64,000 bases of DNA from Channallabes apus. Taxonomy: Eukaryota; Chordata; Actinopteri; Siluriformes; Clariidae. Below, one piece after another: positions 1-13,140 of the stretch. Each line of letters opens with the position of its first letter. The first letter of the stretch is position 1. The position numbers and the translations under genes were made by a program. The notes beneath the pieces were generated by a model. The model had not been told where the DNA came from, did not search any database, and saw only the letters and a list, made by a program, of their open reading frames with translations. The stretch is taken from positions 37,594,256 to 37,658,255 of the forward strand of contig CM060108.1 in NCBI GenBank assembly GCA_030522415.1. The letters are read 5' to 3'.

Positions 1-2928
1 CGTACCTCTACTCCAATGATCACCTGATTGTACGCCGAGCGCAGGAATTCCTCATCAAAATCACCTTTAACCGCCCTTTCAATCCTGAAAAGGACAAGTT
101 TGCCGTTGAGTTTGCTATTGGTAACATTCTCAGTCATTCTTATATTAAAATTGCAAGAACTTTGAAGAAACCTTTTGGAGTTTTAGAAAAAATGTTTGAT
201 ATGAATCTATGTGACAGTTATAGATAAGCAGTACTTCTTATTTTCTGAGCATATTGAGTAATCATTTACATTGCATGCAGGAAGAAAAGTGAAGCGTTAA
301 ATTTAGTAACTTGAAGATCATCCTTTAGCAGCAACAACTTCCACCAAATGCTTTGTGTAAATTCTTGTAAGACTGGCAATATGCTTAGCAGGATCATTTC
401 TCCCGACTGAACTATTTTGGTGTTATATCAATATTTTGGCTGTCTTACAACTGGATAACCATTTTCCAGTCGTAGCATCTCCACTGGATTAATGTCTGGA
501 CTGACTGTACAACTACAACTTACTGAATATAAAGCTAATATAGTAAGTTGCAGGTTACAATAATAGATAGAACTCGTAAGCCAGTAAAAACTTCTTGCAC
601 TCCGCTGCTCAAATTATTCAAATACATACCATTTCTTTGGTATTTATTCTGGAGAATTGAAAGTCTTAAGTCTTACTTCCTTTCCTTAATCGTGATGTCT
701 TCCTCTTTTCATAAGATTGTGCTATGGGTGTGTTGAGTAATAATGGCAATAACATACTGTAGTGATAAAAACATTTGTTGTTGGCGTGACAGTGAGCAGG
801 AAACATTGCCATGTGGTTTCTTTTCCTTTTTGAAGATCTACTTCCCCAACTCCTGAGTGTTTCCTCTTTCTACAAGTCATTCAGTTCACTGAACTTAAAC
901 ATAATTTTGTAGTGTTGGGGAAACAGGATTTGTTTATGTTGGATTAGCAAGATGTCTTTTAATTTGTTCACACTAATTGAAATAGTTACTTAACTGTTGA
1001 CAATTAAATAGCAGTCTAATAATACAGCATAAGCATTTTAATGTAAGCAATTGAGATTTCAATATAAAGTGGCATGGTTTCTATGGGTTGTCTTTTTTTT
1101 TTTATTGAATTGGTCTACACACAAAAATAGTCATGCACTGACATGCAGTTGTTATCCCTGTATTACTTTCTCTGGAAATCTGTCCACTAAAGCTTAAAAA
1201 CAAACCAGCTTAGCGGTTTTGACATATATTTAGACAGACATGTGGTATTTATAGAAAATTAATTATACTTCTACATAGTGATTCTTTAGATTTTTAGTTG
1301 CTCCAGTGGTAGGCCATATTGGGGCAGAGAGCGCACACAAAAGGTGCACGCTCCATAAAATTTATAAGAACATAAGAGTAATTGAACATATATCAGAACT
1401 TACATCACATACTTAATTTGCAGTGTTCACGTTTGTTGGTTGTTCTGGTCCACAGTGTGTGCAGGTATTAATTCTAAATATATTCCTTTTCACTAGGTGC
1501 TGGTGCACAGTACAGTAAAGGCACCTACATTCCTGTTTTCCCTACTGCGGAGCGGCAGAGTGTGTGGCGGGGTCAGATCATAGAAACGTCAGATAATGTT
1601 GTCACCATGGGCATCACTCCTGCTTCTGACTGCATTGTGGGAAAGTACAGGATGCATGTCGCTGTGGTTACTCCATATGGCATTCGAAGGACTAAGAGGG
1701 ACCCAACATTGGACACGTACATACTCTTTAACCCATGGTCACCAGGTCAGAAGTCACTCTTATGTTGTAGTAGATTAAAAAATATATTAGTTTAGAAGAG
1801 CTGGCTGCAGGACACATGCCAATTTTATATCAAAGTGCTTGTTTGAATATGTTGCACTGGCAGTGTATTAATTTGCATGCCTTCATGATTGGATTTTATA
1901 GGGTGTAATTGTTTATTTGGTAAAGATTTCTGTCAATGTTCATTTTTTTTTACTTTTAAAGAAGGTTTTCAGGGTAAGCACTTTGTAGCTGTTAGAGACA
2001 AAGCTGCAATAAGACAAGAAAACCTTTAGAATGGAGGGCCTTGTTCATTCTTTGTAATACTACAACTTACAACCTTGAGAGAGAAGTAAGACCACGGTGA
2101 TCAATGTTTTGTGAACTGTCAAGGATTTTTTTATGTTTGACTTTGGCCTTCTAATGGTAGGTGATTCAGTGTACCTTGATGATGAAGAGGAAAGAGAGGA
2201 GTGCGTGCAAAATGAATTGGGCATCATCTATCATGGTGCATACGATGACGTGTCTGAACGTACTTGGAACTATGGACAGGTACAAAATATTTCATTTGAA
2301 AAAGACGGCTAATTTACAAAATAACTCAATAAAAGAGAACATGGTACAGCCCGCAAAGCTGTGCATGTTAATGAGAATCACATGGATTAATGCAATAGAT
2401 TCCAGTTACACTGAAAATAAGTCATAACATGAAAGTATGGGTTTAAGCAAAGAATTAAACATTTTAATCATGCAAAAGAAAGAAACATCCTGAGTCTGAG
2501 CTTGTCTGTGATATATCCATGTTTCTGTTTTATTCTTAATTAACTGTTTAAACCTTTATTGTTGAGTAGTCACGGTGACTCAAGGCAATTGTTATCTCAT
2601 TCTTTTTCAGTTTGAGTTTGGCATACTGGATGCATGTCTGTTCGTCTTGGATAAAGCTGAAATGCCCATCACTAACCGTGGAGATCCTATCAAAATCAGC
2701 AGAGTGGCATCTGCTATGGTGAGATACTAAAACAATAACATTAAAATCTCACTTTTTAGGGCAGCTAGAGAACAGTTCATCATAAAGAAGCTTAAGGGAA
2801 AATAAAGAGTTCTTAAAAAATAAAATATTGTAGTTATCTTCACCACTTGTTAGATAAACTTGTTACTCACAGAAGCTAAATGATTCAATGAGCACCTTTT
2901 TAACCATTAAAAAATAAGTACAAAAAAG

Positions 2929-2999
<71 letters not shown>

Positions 3000-3013
3000 A
3001 AGATCTATCTATC

Positions 3014-3064
<51 letters not shown>

Positions 3065-5947
3065 GTAAATAAATAAATAAATAAATACACTACTGTGTTG
3101 TCTCTGTAGATGAACGCACGAGATGATGATGGTGTGCTGTTGGGAAACTGGACTGGTGATTACCTGTATGGTGTGGCTCCTACCTCCTGGACAGGCAGTG
3201 TGGAGATCCTGCTTGACTACGCTGGAAGAGGAGGACAGTCAGTCGGTTACGCCCAGTGCTGGGTCTATGCTGCTGTGCTTAATACTTGTAAGAGCATGCT
3301 TTTACTACCCTCTGCTGATCAAACACTGGTCTTACACTGAAAACAGTGCTCCCTACCAATTTTGTGTAAATGGCTTAAATGGTATAACAGCAGCATGAAG
3401 GTATAGTAATTATAGAATTGTGTAGTACTTTAGTCAAAAAAATAAACCATAACTATTAAAATAAATTTTAAATAATAGTTTATAAAATTAAATCTGTGAT
3501 CACTTATTCTCTTTCAGTCATGCGCTGTCTGGGAATTCCTGCCAGAGTTGTGACAAACTTCTTCTCTGCTCATGACAACAATGGGAACCTAAAGATGGAC
3601 ATCATACTAGATGAAAATGGCAAAGTGGACAGAATCCACACCAAGGACTCTATCTGGTCAGCTCCTGTTTTAAACCAGTAAAACCCATAGATTAAAAACA
3701 ATGAAATAATTGAACAATCCAATTGAGCACTCCAAATGACTGGAATATAATACATATTGGCTGAATATGGATTACAGCAAAATCTACAGCGGTATATATG
3801 GTGTTGCCTTTTTGTGGGGTTCAGACATGTCCAGTTTTCTTGACTAATATCTGGAATGAATATCAGTCTTTGTCTTATTTTACACTGAGAATTTTTTAAT
3901 CCAGGAATTATCATTGCTGGAATGAATGCTACATGTCCAGACCTGATCTTCCCGATGGCTTTGGAGGCTGGCAAGTTGTAGATGCTACACCTCAGGAGAC
4001 CAGTGATGGTGAGAACACACAGAAATACACAATGACTAATGTGAGTAAGCACAAAAAAAAAAGACTTTGTTATAGGCTCATTTGATGGTAAAACACCACA
4101 ACATCAGATGTCAATATTTCTGCACTTCAGATAGCAAAACTGTACTGCTCCTTTTTTATTTTCAAAGAAAGAATAATATTATTTATGTAACTTAAAACCT
4201 CATGTAAAAAAAAGAAAAAAGAATAAGCCTTTTTTTCATCACAACTACATTACAGAGGGTGAGATTTTTTTTTTTACATATCTTATGTAAGTTGTTGAAG
4301 CTGGGGTCGGAGTACAGGGTTGGTTTTCTGCATCTTATCAGGCATAAGCAGAGGAATTAACTTGACAGAAAGCAGAGATAAAGTGTACTGTATTGCTTAA
4401 CGTATGATTTTAAAGATTGTAACTGTGTTACAGGTATGTACAGGTGTGGACCTGCATCTGTTGCAGCCATTAAACATGGGCAGGTCTGCTATCCTTTTGA
4501 TGCCCCATTTGTGTTTGCAGAGGTGAGTAGATTAGTAGATTAATACACATCATATGAATAAGACCCATAATATGCTTTTTGGGACTTCAAAGGTATGAAA
4601 TAAACATGCTGCAGACATATAAATGATACCCTTTTCAACAATGTGTAATACTCGTAGCATTTGTACCAACCCATAACTAATTCTGAAAATTTATTTGTGC
4701 AAATATAAGCATGTAAAAAGGACACCATGTTTAATCTACTTGCCTAAGAAAACTTTTATTTGATTAATTATTTTTGGTATGTCACTTTTGTTGTAGAATT
4801 TGTTATTGTTTGCTTTCTAATTATATGTGTCTGACTGTCAATTATGATTCTTTCGCAAATAGTAACGCTCTCCAATTAAATGATGAAGTATGTCTTTCAC
4901 AACCATTTGGAACTGTTTGTAAAAAAAAAAGAACAAACTTTTTAGTCTTTTTCTTGAATTAATTTGGGGGGATTTGTCATGTTAAACAACATTTTTTAAT
5001 TAATAGATATTCTAATAACCCTTAAGATTTTGAGCACTTAAAATTATTATACATCTAATGGGAATACACCAATAATTTACCCTGTTTGGATGTAAGAAAT
5101 AGCCAATGGTGTGCTAAGATGTTGAGTAACTGAACATCAAGATGTAAAGATGTTAAGTAACTGAACATCAACAAAATACTATTTGTGTAGTTTATGTTTA
5201 CAAAGGTAAAATGATGAAATGTTAATTATTATTATTATTAAATATTAAATATTTATATTTATACAGTTAAAATAATATATGTGCCCTCCCCCACTTGCTA
5301 CTTTAACTGATTTTGTGAATGACTGCGCCCTTCAGGTGAACAGTGACTTGGTCTACTACACCAGAAGCAAAGATGGCACACTGCAAGTGGTCAAGGTAAA
5401 CCCCAGCTACACGGGCCGCATGGTGCTGACCAAAGCAGTGCTGGATAATGGACGGAGGGACCTCACAGACCATTACAAATTCCCTGAGGGTAGGTCAGCA
5501 TGTGCATGCTCTGAACTGTAGGGATAGGTTACACAAAACCATGACTCATTTTTGTTCAGAATAATTACCTATTCACAAATACAAGATGAGCTAATAGTGT
5601 TAGGAGTGACACAACAGTGAGAGCTCTCTCTCTATATATATATCTGTCTCTGTCTGTAGGCACAGCAGAGGAACGCAGAGTTCTGGAGAAAGCTGAGGAG
5701 TTTGGCTGTCAGCGGGAAAAGGCTTCTGTGCGTCAGGCTGATGTGGAGGTAGAGATCCTTGCTCTGGAGGTGCAGTGGGGGGATGATTTTGACCTCGAGC
5801 TGCAGTTCACCAACCGCAGCAGTGAGCCACGTGTGGTGGACATCTACATCAGTGGTAACGTGGTCTACTATACAGGAGTGCCGAGTGCTGAGGTCATCTT
5901 CAAGACTCCAGTTGTGAAACTGCCGCCGCAGCAGAGTGAGTATGTGG

Positions 5948-6012
<65 letters not shown>

Positions 6013-6129
6013 ATTTTACACATTTTTATTTTAACATGAAAATACAATGGGTTTCCTCCGGGTACTCCGGTTTCCTCCCACAATCCAAAGACATGTAGGT
6101 TAAGTTAACTGGCATTCCCAAATTGTCTG

Positions 6130-6175
<46 letters not shown>

Positions 6176-6718
6176 CCTTCGATGGATTGGCACCCTGCCT
6201 CCGTGGATAGACTCCAGTGACCCTGAATACAGGATTAAGTGGTATAGATGATGAGGGAGTGAGGGAGTTAACAACCTCACACAATTTAGTTTAGATATCT
6301 AATATATTTGAGCGATTTAACTTCAGGTTTCTAAATACAGCATCCCTCATATCATAGCATATCATAGCCGCCTATTTTTCTTCATCAGGTAAAAAGGAAA
6401 AAATTCTGGTGCGCAGTAAGGACTATCAGAGTAAGCTGGTGGAACAAGGAAACCTGAACTTCATTGCTACGGGAAAAGTGCAAGAGACAGGTCTAATAAT
6501 AACCGCCATGAGGGTTGTCACTGTGCACAATCCTAAACTCACTGTGAAGGTCTGTGGCAAAAGAAATTACAAATAAATTAATAAATGAAATATATTGTGT
6601 CACTGAGATTTAAGATTTGGGTGGTTAAAAAAATCAAACATGTTAAAATTCCCAGGAAACATTAATAGATTCCCTATAAAATCTGTTAATTAATAATAGT
6701 ATTTTCCTCTTCATGTGT

Positions 6719-6759
<41 letters not shown>

Positions 6760-7258
6760 GTTAGGTGACCGGTTCTCCCAGAGTGGCTGAAGACATGTAT
6801 GTAACAGTGGAGTTCACCAACCCCTTCAAATTTAGTTTGGAAAATGTGTATGTGCGTGTGGAGGGGCCTGGAATCATGTCCATCAATACTAAGCAGTACA
6901 GGTAAATTAAACAAAACCAATAGTTTCTTATAGGATGTAAAATGGCCAAAGGCTAGGATCAGACAGAGGGGATTTACATGTGTGCTCTTACTTTTTTTTT
7001 TTTTTTTTTTTTTTATAAATGAACAAAATAATATCCACTCTCATGATATTTTAAAGCATCAGATGCCTGCAAACAGTATTTTTTTTTAACAAAGTGCATG
7101 CCTGTGTGTTTTGCAGCATAATAGGCCCAGGCAACTCTATAACCTGGACCGAGCGCTTTAGTCCTCGCAGGGCAGGAACCACCAGACTGATGGCCAGCCT
7201 GGACTGTGCTGCTCTCAGGCAGGTGTATGGGGAGGTGGAGGTCACCATTCACACTTAA
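1..7258 (+). CDS. f13a1: Coagulation factor XIII A-subunit-like transglutaminase, 3' part (13 exons)
   Basis: This is a calcium-dependent transglutaminase that cross-links glutamine to lysine side chains, as in fibrin stabilisation. I assembled exons at 1-120, 1497-1745, 2161-2279, 2611-2718, 3110-3287, 3518-3656, 3905-4008, 4434-4522, 5336-5489, 5660-5935, 6389-6549, 6765-6901 and 7117-7258, all with GT/AG borders. Reading from base 3 they give 657 codons and a TAA. The activation peptide and first coding exon lie upstream of the window. Catalytic Cys is in YAQCWVY (codon 3257-3259), His in NYHCWNE (3912-3914) and Asp in VVDATPQE (3981-3983). Phrases such as [18 protein letters not shown] and GMYRCGPAS match the factor XIII A subunit better than TGM1 or TGM2. 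Two C-terminal beta-barrel domains follow in the last four exons. Teleosts carry more than one f13a1 copy, so the paralogue is undecided. Possible poly(A) signals occur near 7352 and 7443. Confidence 0.93.
2930..3064. repeat. (TCTA)n microsatellite in a factor XIII intron
   Basis: A long TCTA tetranucleotide array, broken once near 3000 by AAGA, then followed by a short AAAT run. It ends about 45 bp before the exon that encodes the catalytic cysteine. Confidence 0.95.
5950..6012. repeat. (TG)n microsatellite just after a splice donor
   Basis: An unbroken TG array begins 14 nt after the GTGAGT donor of the 5660-5935 exon of the factor XIII gene. Confidence 0.95.
6033..6270 (+). repeat. SINE fragment with internal (TG)n
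   Basis: The phrases GGGTACTCCGGTTTCCTCC, ATCCAAAGACATG and GATGGATTGGCACCCTG match the body of the SINE seen more fully at 40880-41215. A TG array (6132-6173) has expanded in the middle. The 5' tRNA-like head is missing, so this is a truncated copy lying in an intron. Confidence 0.75.
6720..6753. repeat. (TC)n tract before a splice acceptor
   Basis: A CT dinucleotide array that runs into the polypyrimidine tract of the acceptor at 6764 in the factor XIII gene. Confidence 0.9.
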
Positions 7259-7965
7259 ACTGAGAGCGAGAGAGAGAGAGTAAAAATGATCTAGGTCTAG
7301 AATCATATAGAAATACCATAGGTTAATCTCTATAATGTTAATGTTGATTGAAGAAATAAAAAGCTATAACCTACAAGCAACATATTACCTTATTTACAGT
7401 TTTGTTTAAATAAACGTAAGCATGATAGAGACATGATTGTTAAATAAAAAGCATTTAAAAACTTTTCTGATGTAATGTTTATTTAATTTATTCAATCATC
7501 TTTATTTTAAAATGCACTTAAGATAAAATGAGGAAAAGGGACATTATTTCAAACTCACAGAAAATAATTTTACATCACACGGTGGAAAGGAATATCAATA
7601 GCAAAAAACATCATCTTTTTTTTTTAGTAATTTTTTTTTATTATTGCATAAATTAATGACCAATCATTATTAAGCATACAGATGAGGTTAAACATACATG
7701 TCAGAGGAAATAGATTTATAAAAACAAATATGGTTTCATTTAGCAAGTCTAAAGCAAAGGTAAATGGCATGTTCGAGCAGTTAATTGACCAGTAATCACT
7801 TAAAAATTTTTTACTTTAAAATGTCCTACATGACAGCTAGCCTATCAGAACTGAATTATTAATGTAACTGAATAACACTGATACCCTGATATATGTTCAA
7901 TTTATTTGCAGCAAAAAATACAGGGCCAGAAATGTGAACACTGTCAGCATGCCCTGTGAATTCAT

Positions 7966-9800
7966 GATTCAAGATTCTTTATTTGTCACATGCATAGTTA
8001 TACAGGTACAACACGCAGTGAAATGTATCCTGAACCGCTCTCACTTTGTGCAAATAACAGAAGAAACAAAAGAAATAATCTATAAAATAAAGATAGAAAC
8101 AACAAAAAAATAGAAATAATGAAAAATATTCCTTTAAAAATGTACAAAATAATACAAAATGTAAACATAATAATAATAATAATAATAATAAACTCTGATT
8201 TGCAAGAGTGTATATGCAGCAAGATAAAAATGTAGTGCAAGTAATGCTTATAGTCCAGACTAAAGTGCAGTGTGCAGTGTGCAATGTCAGCACAGCAGTG
8301 TGTGAATGAGCTGATACCAGTCCTATGAATGGGAGAGTGGCACATCATGGTTGAGGAGTCTAATCGCCTGTGGATGAAAACTCCTCCTGTGTCTCTCCGT
8401 TTTGGCCATAATGACCCGGAAAGTTCTGCCTGAATGCAGAAGTTTGAACAGTCCGTTATTGGGGTGCGACAAGTCCTTATTGATCCGAGCTGCCCTGGTT
8501 TTACATCTCCTGGTGTAGATGTCCTGCATGGAGGGGAGAGTTAACCTGCAGCAGCGTTCAGCTGCCCGGATCACTCTCTGGAGGGCTTTTCTGTCCTGTT
8601 CACAGCTATTCCCAAACCAGGATGAAATGTTCTGTGTAAGGATGCTCTCAACAGCGCCCAAGTAGAAAGCCTTAAGGACAGCAGGGGAAACCCCAAACTT
8701 CCTCAACTGCCTCAGGTGGTACAGACGCTGCTTTGCCCTTTTCGAGCACAGATATGCTCAGTCCATGTCAGATCCTCGGAGATGTGGATGCCCAAGTACT
8801 TGAAGCTGCTCACCCTCTCCACTGGAGCTCCATTGATGATAAGGGGTTAGTGGTCCTGTTGTCTCCTTCTGAAGTCCACCTCCAGCTCCTTCGTCTTACT
8901 GACGTTCAGTCGGAGGCAGTTTTACATTTACATTTAGGCATTTGGCAGATGCTCTTATCCAGAGCGACTTACATTTTTATCTCATTACACATCTGAGCAG
9001 TTGAGGGTTAAGGGCCTTGCTCAAGGGCCCAACAGTGGCAACTTGGTGGTTGTGGGGTTTGAACCTGGGATCTTCCGAAACGTAGTCCAATGCTGAGCTA
9101 CCCCTGGCCATTTTTCTTGACCCCATAGTGCCAGATTCTCCACTTCATCCATGTCGGCCGTCTCATCGTTGTTGGAGATGAAACCCAGCACCACCGTATC
9201 ATCAGCAAACTTAACGATGGTGTTGGAGTTGTACATGGCCACACAGTCTGAAGTGTAAAGAGAGTACAGCAGTGGAGAGAGAACACATCCCTGTGGAGCA
9301 CCTGTGTTGATGGTGATGCTGCTGGAGACGCACCTGCCCACCCTCACCGCTTGAGATCTGTCCGAGAGGAAGTCCAACACCCAGGCACACAAGCTTTTGT
9401 TAAGTCCTAGATCTCTCAGCTTTGTGAACAGTCTGTGAGGCACTATTGTGTTGAAAGCAGAGCTGTAATCAATGAACAGCAATCTCACATAGTTACCTTG
9501 CTTCTTGTCCACGTGGCTGAGATGGCATCCTCTGTGGATCTATTGGGGGGTTAGGCGAACTGAAGTGGATCTATGGAGCTGGCGATGGAGGAGGTGATAA
9601 TGTTTTTTAGCAGACCCTCAAATACCTTCATGACCATCGATGGCCGGTAGTCATTCAGGCATGAGGGTTTGTTTCTCTTGGGCACGGGGACAATGGTGGA
9701 TCTCTTGAAACACGCCGGGACCACAGACTTCGCCAGGGACTCATTAAAGATACAGGTGAACACTAGCAGAGATGCCATCTGGACCCCCCGCTTTCCTTGT
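7966..9800 (-). mobile_element. 5'-truncated CR1/L2/Rex1-type LINE, dead
   Basis: Minus-strand reading gives reverse transcriptase pieces. From 9778 down there is a fingers region (CLNDYRPS), then at 9512-9150 [36 protein letters not shown] and the FADDT active site. After a SINE insertion it resumes with LNVSKTKELEVDF and continues to QAIRLLNHD near 8340. The 3' end has an AATAAA signal and short GAATCTT-like repeats near 7966-7990, as expected for this LINE group. The endonuclease half is absent. A stop and small deletion near 9540 and the SINE break the ORF. It lies between the factor XIII gene and the first butyrophilin-like gene, on the opposite strand. Confidence 0.85.
8931..9110 (-). 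mobile_element. tRNA-derived SINE inserted in the LINE
   Basis: On the minus strand it begins GGCCAGGGGTAGCTCAG (A-box region), continues through a GGTTTGAACC-type B box seen in reverse, and ends in AAATGTAAATGTAAA. It is the same family as the copies at 23155-23342 and 33061-33240. It splits the LINE coding sequence between the ENLALW and LRLNVSKTKE segments. Confidence 0.88.
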
Positions 9801-10864
9801 GTTCACCCTCCTCTGCGCCGTTGCTTTGACACTTTAGTGTATAAATATCCTTTATATTCTCTAGAGATGTATATGGGATTTGTTTTAGCTAGTTGTGGGT
9901 CCATAAACAAGCTATCAATCTCATTTAAATCACTACACGTTGTACTATAGAGGTTGGAAATTTTATAGCACCACATGTTGATGTTAATGAATGTGGTCTT
10001 TCTTTGTCCCACAGGTTTTTACAAATGGTCACATGCTCTGACCTGCTATAAAGGAAAGTAAATAAAATAAATTGTAAATTGCTTTATTTTATTTTCTAAA
10101 CCTTTTTGGCAAAACATTAATAAAAAGAACTGAAAGAATGCTGCCATTTGTGTCTATATAAACTTGTATTTCTCTGTATATTTTTTAAAACCCATAATCT
10201 CATCATCGTCATCGTCTATAGGCTTATTCCTGTGTACCAGGTCACAGGGGACCTGGAGCTTATCCCAGGAAACTTAGGCCATGAGGCAGTGTAGGAAATC
10301 CACTAAGCACGGGAGTATCATGTAAACTCCATCTTGTATCATGCAAACCTTAGGGCCTTACAAAATTAATTTCAGACAGCTCCCAGAAGTCACTCTGCCA
10401 AGCATAAAAAGGCTTAAGCATTCTGCAACTTGTCTTCTGGAAAAACAACAAACAAACATGCAAGTTTTTATTTATTTTTATTTTTATTTAAACATTTTTT
10501 TACTGTAAAATCATACTGAGTTCTGTAGACGTTCGTCCAACTGTTAAAGCACCAACTGGCTTCCTCAAAATTTTTTCCCACACCACTGGATGCACAGCAT
10601 GTTAACTGGGTTAGTCTGGCATTTACTAAATTGCCCCTTGTTGTGAATGAATGTATGCATGGCGCCCAGTGATGGACAGACATTCCACCTGAGGTAAATT
10701 CTTTTGCCTTTTGGGCACTGAATTTATGTCGTCTGCTCTTGTGGGATGGTATGTCAGCATACGTCATCAACAGGGCATTGGGGGACCTGAGGCTAGAGCA
10801 CTCTCATTTAGTTACATGCGGGTTTCCTGCCCTGAGCATGCATTCCCATATGTGTATTTTATGA

Positions 10865-10916
<52 letters not shown>

Positions 10917-11500
10917 GCCTAGCAACAAATCTAGCGACTTTCCAAATGCCGCCAGTACTGTCCTGTAAGCACGAGGTCTTGCTTTACAGTTACTCATCTC
11001 CCTGTGTCTGCTCTGATCAGTGAGCGCTAGCCCCGGCTGAAAGGAGCAGCATAATCCTGTGACCGCACAGCTGCTGACATAGATGTGACCGGTTTCTTCC
11101 CACAAGAATTGAGCCCAGACCCTGGAGCCTGCAAGGCAGCAGTGCTAACATCTAAACCACCATACTGCCCACAGAAAATATGTGACTGATAAAAAAATCA
11201 TGAAGAGTTGCATCATAAAAAATTCAACATCAGAAATCACAGCAATGTTTAATGTTTAAAAATTTCCACACACAATGCTACAGTACAATGCTTACCCTTT
11301 TCCAGAGTAATGGGCACATCAGGGAAAGAAGAGAAATGCATGACACATCTATTATGCATACTGTATATGTAAGCTGTACAATCCTCTGGCAGCAGTGTTT
11401 TGTTTGGGTTGCTTCAGTTGGCCTGTTGGTAGACTCTGTAATGTATCGTTATCTTTCGATTTAAGTCAGCTGACTTTGTGAATGTACAGTATTATCTCAT
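9801..11500. other. Intergenic stretch, old repeat fragments, no gene seen
   Basis: I see no coding exon here. At 10200-10290 there is a worn minus-strand piece of the SINE family found at 25013 and 40880 (AGGTCACAGGGGACCTGGAGC). A (TA)n array lies at 10868-10914. At 11089-11180 the minus strand resembles the tRNA-like head of a SINE. Confidence 0.6.
11089..11180 (-). repeat. tRNA-like SINE head fragment
   Basis: Read in reverse it gives GGCAGTATGGTGGTTTAGA, then GTTAGCACTGCTGCCTTGC and a GGGTCTGGGCTCAATTC B-box-like stretch, a common fish SINE head. It has diverged and the body is missing. Confidence 0.55.
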
Positions 11501-11509
11501 AAATGGATT

Positions 11510-11812
11510 TCTCTTCCCTGATGGGATCAGCATATTTTAGGACAACAAGGACAAGATTTATCAGGCACAAATTGTGAGAGTGTCACAAATGGATTGACCA
11601 CCACTCAATGGCACTGGTGCGGTCTGAAGAATCCTTTATAGAGTAGTTTGATGGTCACAGAATCAATACAAGATTTTGGCCAAAAGTTGATGCAACACCA
11701 CGCAAAAATGTATGCTATGAGGGTCATCATATAGGTTTGTTAAAACAATGTCATGGTAAAGGAATGCCAAAATTCAAAGCTAAAGGCAATCCACCAAATA
11801 TTATAATGGGCC

Positions 11813-11815
<3 letters not shown>
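11510..11815 (+). pseudogene. Decayed Tc1-like transposase 3' end
   Basis: The order of GATGGGATCAGCATATT, GGATTGACCACCACTCA, ATCAATACAAGATTTTGG and AATTCAAAGCTAAAGGC follows the 3' part of a common fish Tc1 family (the C-terminal third of a DD34E transposase). Many stops and gaps make it non-functional. The same family is seen at 49009-51839. Confidence 0.6.
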
Positions 11816-11847
<32 letters not shown>

Positions 11848-12094
11848 GGCATGAAATTTATTTTTTTCTGTTCAATCTATTCGATGTTTACATTTTAGTT
11901 TGTTATCATTCTACAAATGATAGTAAATAGGTGCTATATTCTATACTTTTCATATAATATCTAACTCTCACACACACACACACACACACACACACCATGA
12001 AACAGATTTCTGACCATGATTCCTGCTGCACTCATGATAACTGGGTAACTGCATAGATGAGCAGGTGTACAGTTGTTCCTCTTAAAGTGGGCGG

Positions 12095-12130
<36 letters not shown>
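11811..12130. repeat. Microsatellite cluster: (ATT)n, (AC)n, (TG)n
   Basis: (ATT)n at about 11813-11846, (AC)n at 11968-11995 and (TG)n at 12098-12129, separated by unremarkable AT-rich DNA. The AC and TG arrays are inverted relative to each other about 100 bp apart. Confidence 0.9.
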
Positions 12131-12133
<3 letters not shown>

Positions 12134-12832
12134 CGCAAAAATAACGGTCTTGGCGCCATCTGGAGGCCCTGCAAATAACAGTCCCATGTAATATATTAGA
12201 GGGTAAATCTCGATTATGAACTGAGCTTATAAACTCCTGCACGATCCTCTGGTCAGCTCGCAACGAATACATTAACAGACACATCATACAAACTGTTTGT
12301 GTAATAACTGAATGCACGTAGATAACGGCTTTACGTATCTAATGGCTTAATGTCGCTATTATAATAAAAGCATGGACGGGAAATAAAGAGTTCAAAGGTG
12401 GATGAAAAAAGGTTAATTTCTTTAAAACGCTGCAGTGTTTAACAGGTTTAATTATTCATTTACAAACATTAAACCAAAAACAATCCGTTATTTTCCACTC
12501 GTGCTCAAGTTGAAAATATTTTAGAAAATTGGTCGTGTTTGTCAAACTAATAAACAAAAACATTTGTTTTTCATGTGTTGTGGTGGATTCTGATTATTTA
12601 TTTATTACTCTTATTTTATATTTGTTTGTTTTCTGTAGAGCATGAATAATGAATAATTCAGTGTTATTTAAAGGAGCCAACCGTGCATCCCCATGAGAAA
12701 CTGTATTTAAACACTTTGCATTTTATTCTGATAAACGCTCTTTTCGAGCATCAGTGATGAGTGACAGTGACGTATCAGGATGTCCTTTTATGGTCAGTGT
12801 ATGACGTGGAGCTGCCGCAGTGCTTAGGCTTT

Positions 12833-12844
12833 AGTTTCACTTCG
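12833..12844 (+). promoter_or_regulatory. ISRE-like motif upstream of butyrophilin-like gene 1
   Basis: AGTTTCACTTCG matches 10 of 12 positions of the interferon-stimulated response element AGTTTCNNTTTC. It sits about 200 bp before the signal-peptide ATG. The DNA just after it (GTGGACTTTGAG, GCTTCTTAGCATC) resembles the segment after the ISRE of gene 2 (GTGGACGTTGGGA, GCTTCTTTAGCATC), so this is probably the homologous promoter and 5' UTR. Confidence 0.5.
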
Positions 12845-12936
12845 GATCAAACAGTGAAATACAGTCGTGGACTTTGAGGCTTCTTAGCATCATTTTACTA
12901 ATCAAGTATACATATTATTATTATTATTATTATTAT

Positions 12937-12971
<35 letters not shown>

Positions 12972-13042
12972 TATTTTTAAATCAAATATATGTGTTCAAT
13001 TGTGGACCTGGTTTAATACTGATGATAAATTGTCTTCTAAGG

Positions 13043-13107
13043 ATGTTTTTGTATGTGACTCTCCTGATTTTCATATTTATGGAATCTCAATCAGGTATGG
13101 AAATATG

Positions 13108-13140
<33 letters not shown>

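Noticed and set aside
3570..4052. 160-codon minus-strand ORF across two factor XIII exons
   Set aside because: It is antisense to well-supported exons 3518-3656 and 3905-4008 and has no recognisable domain.
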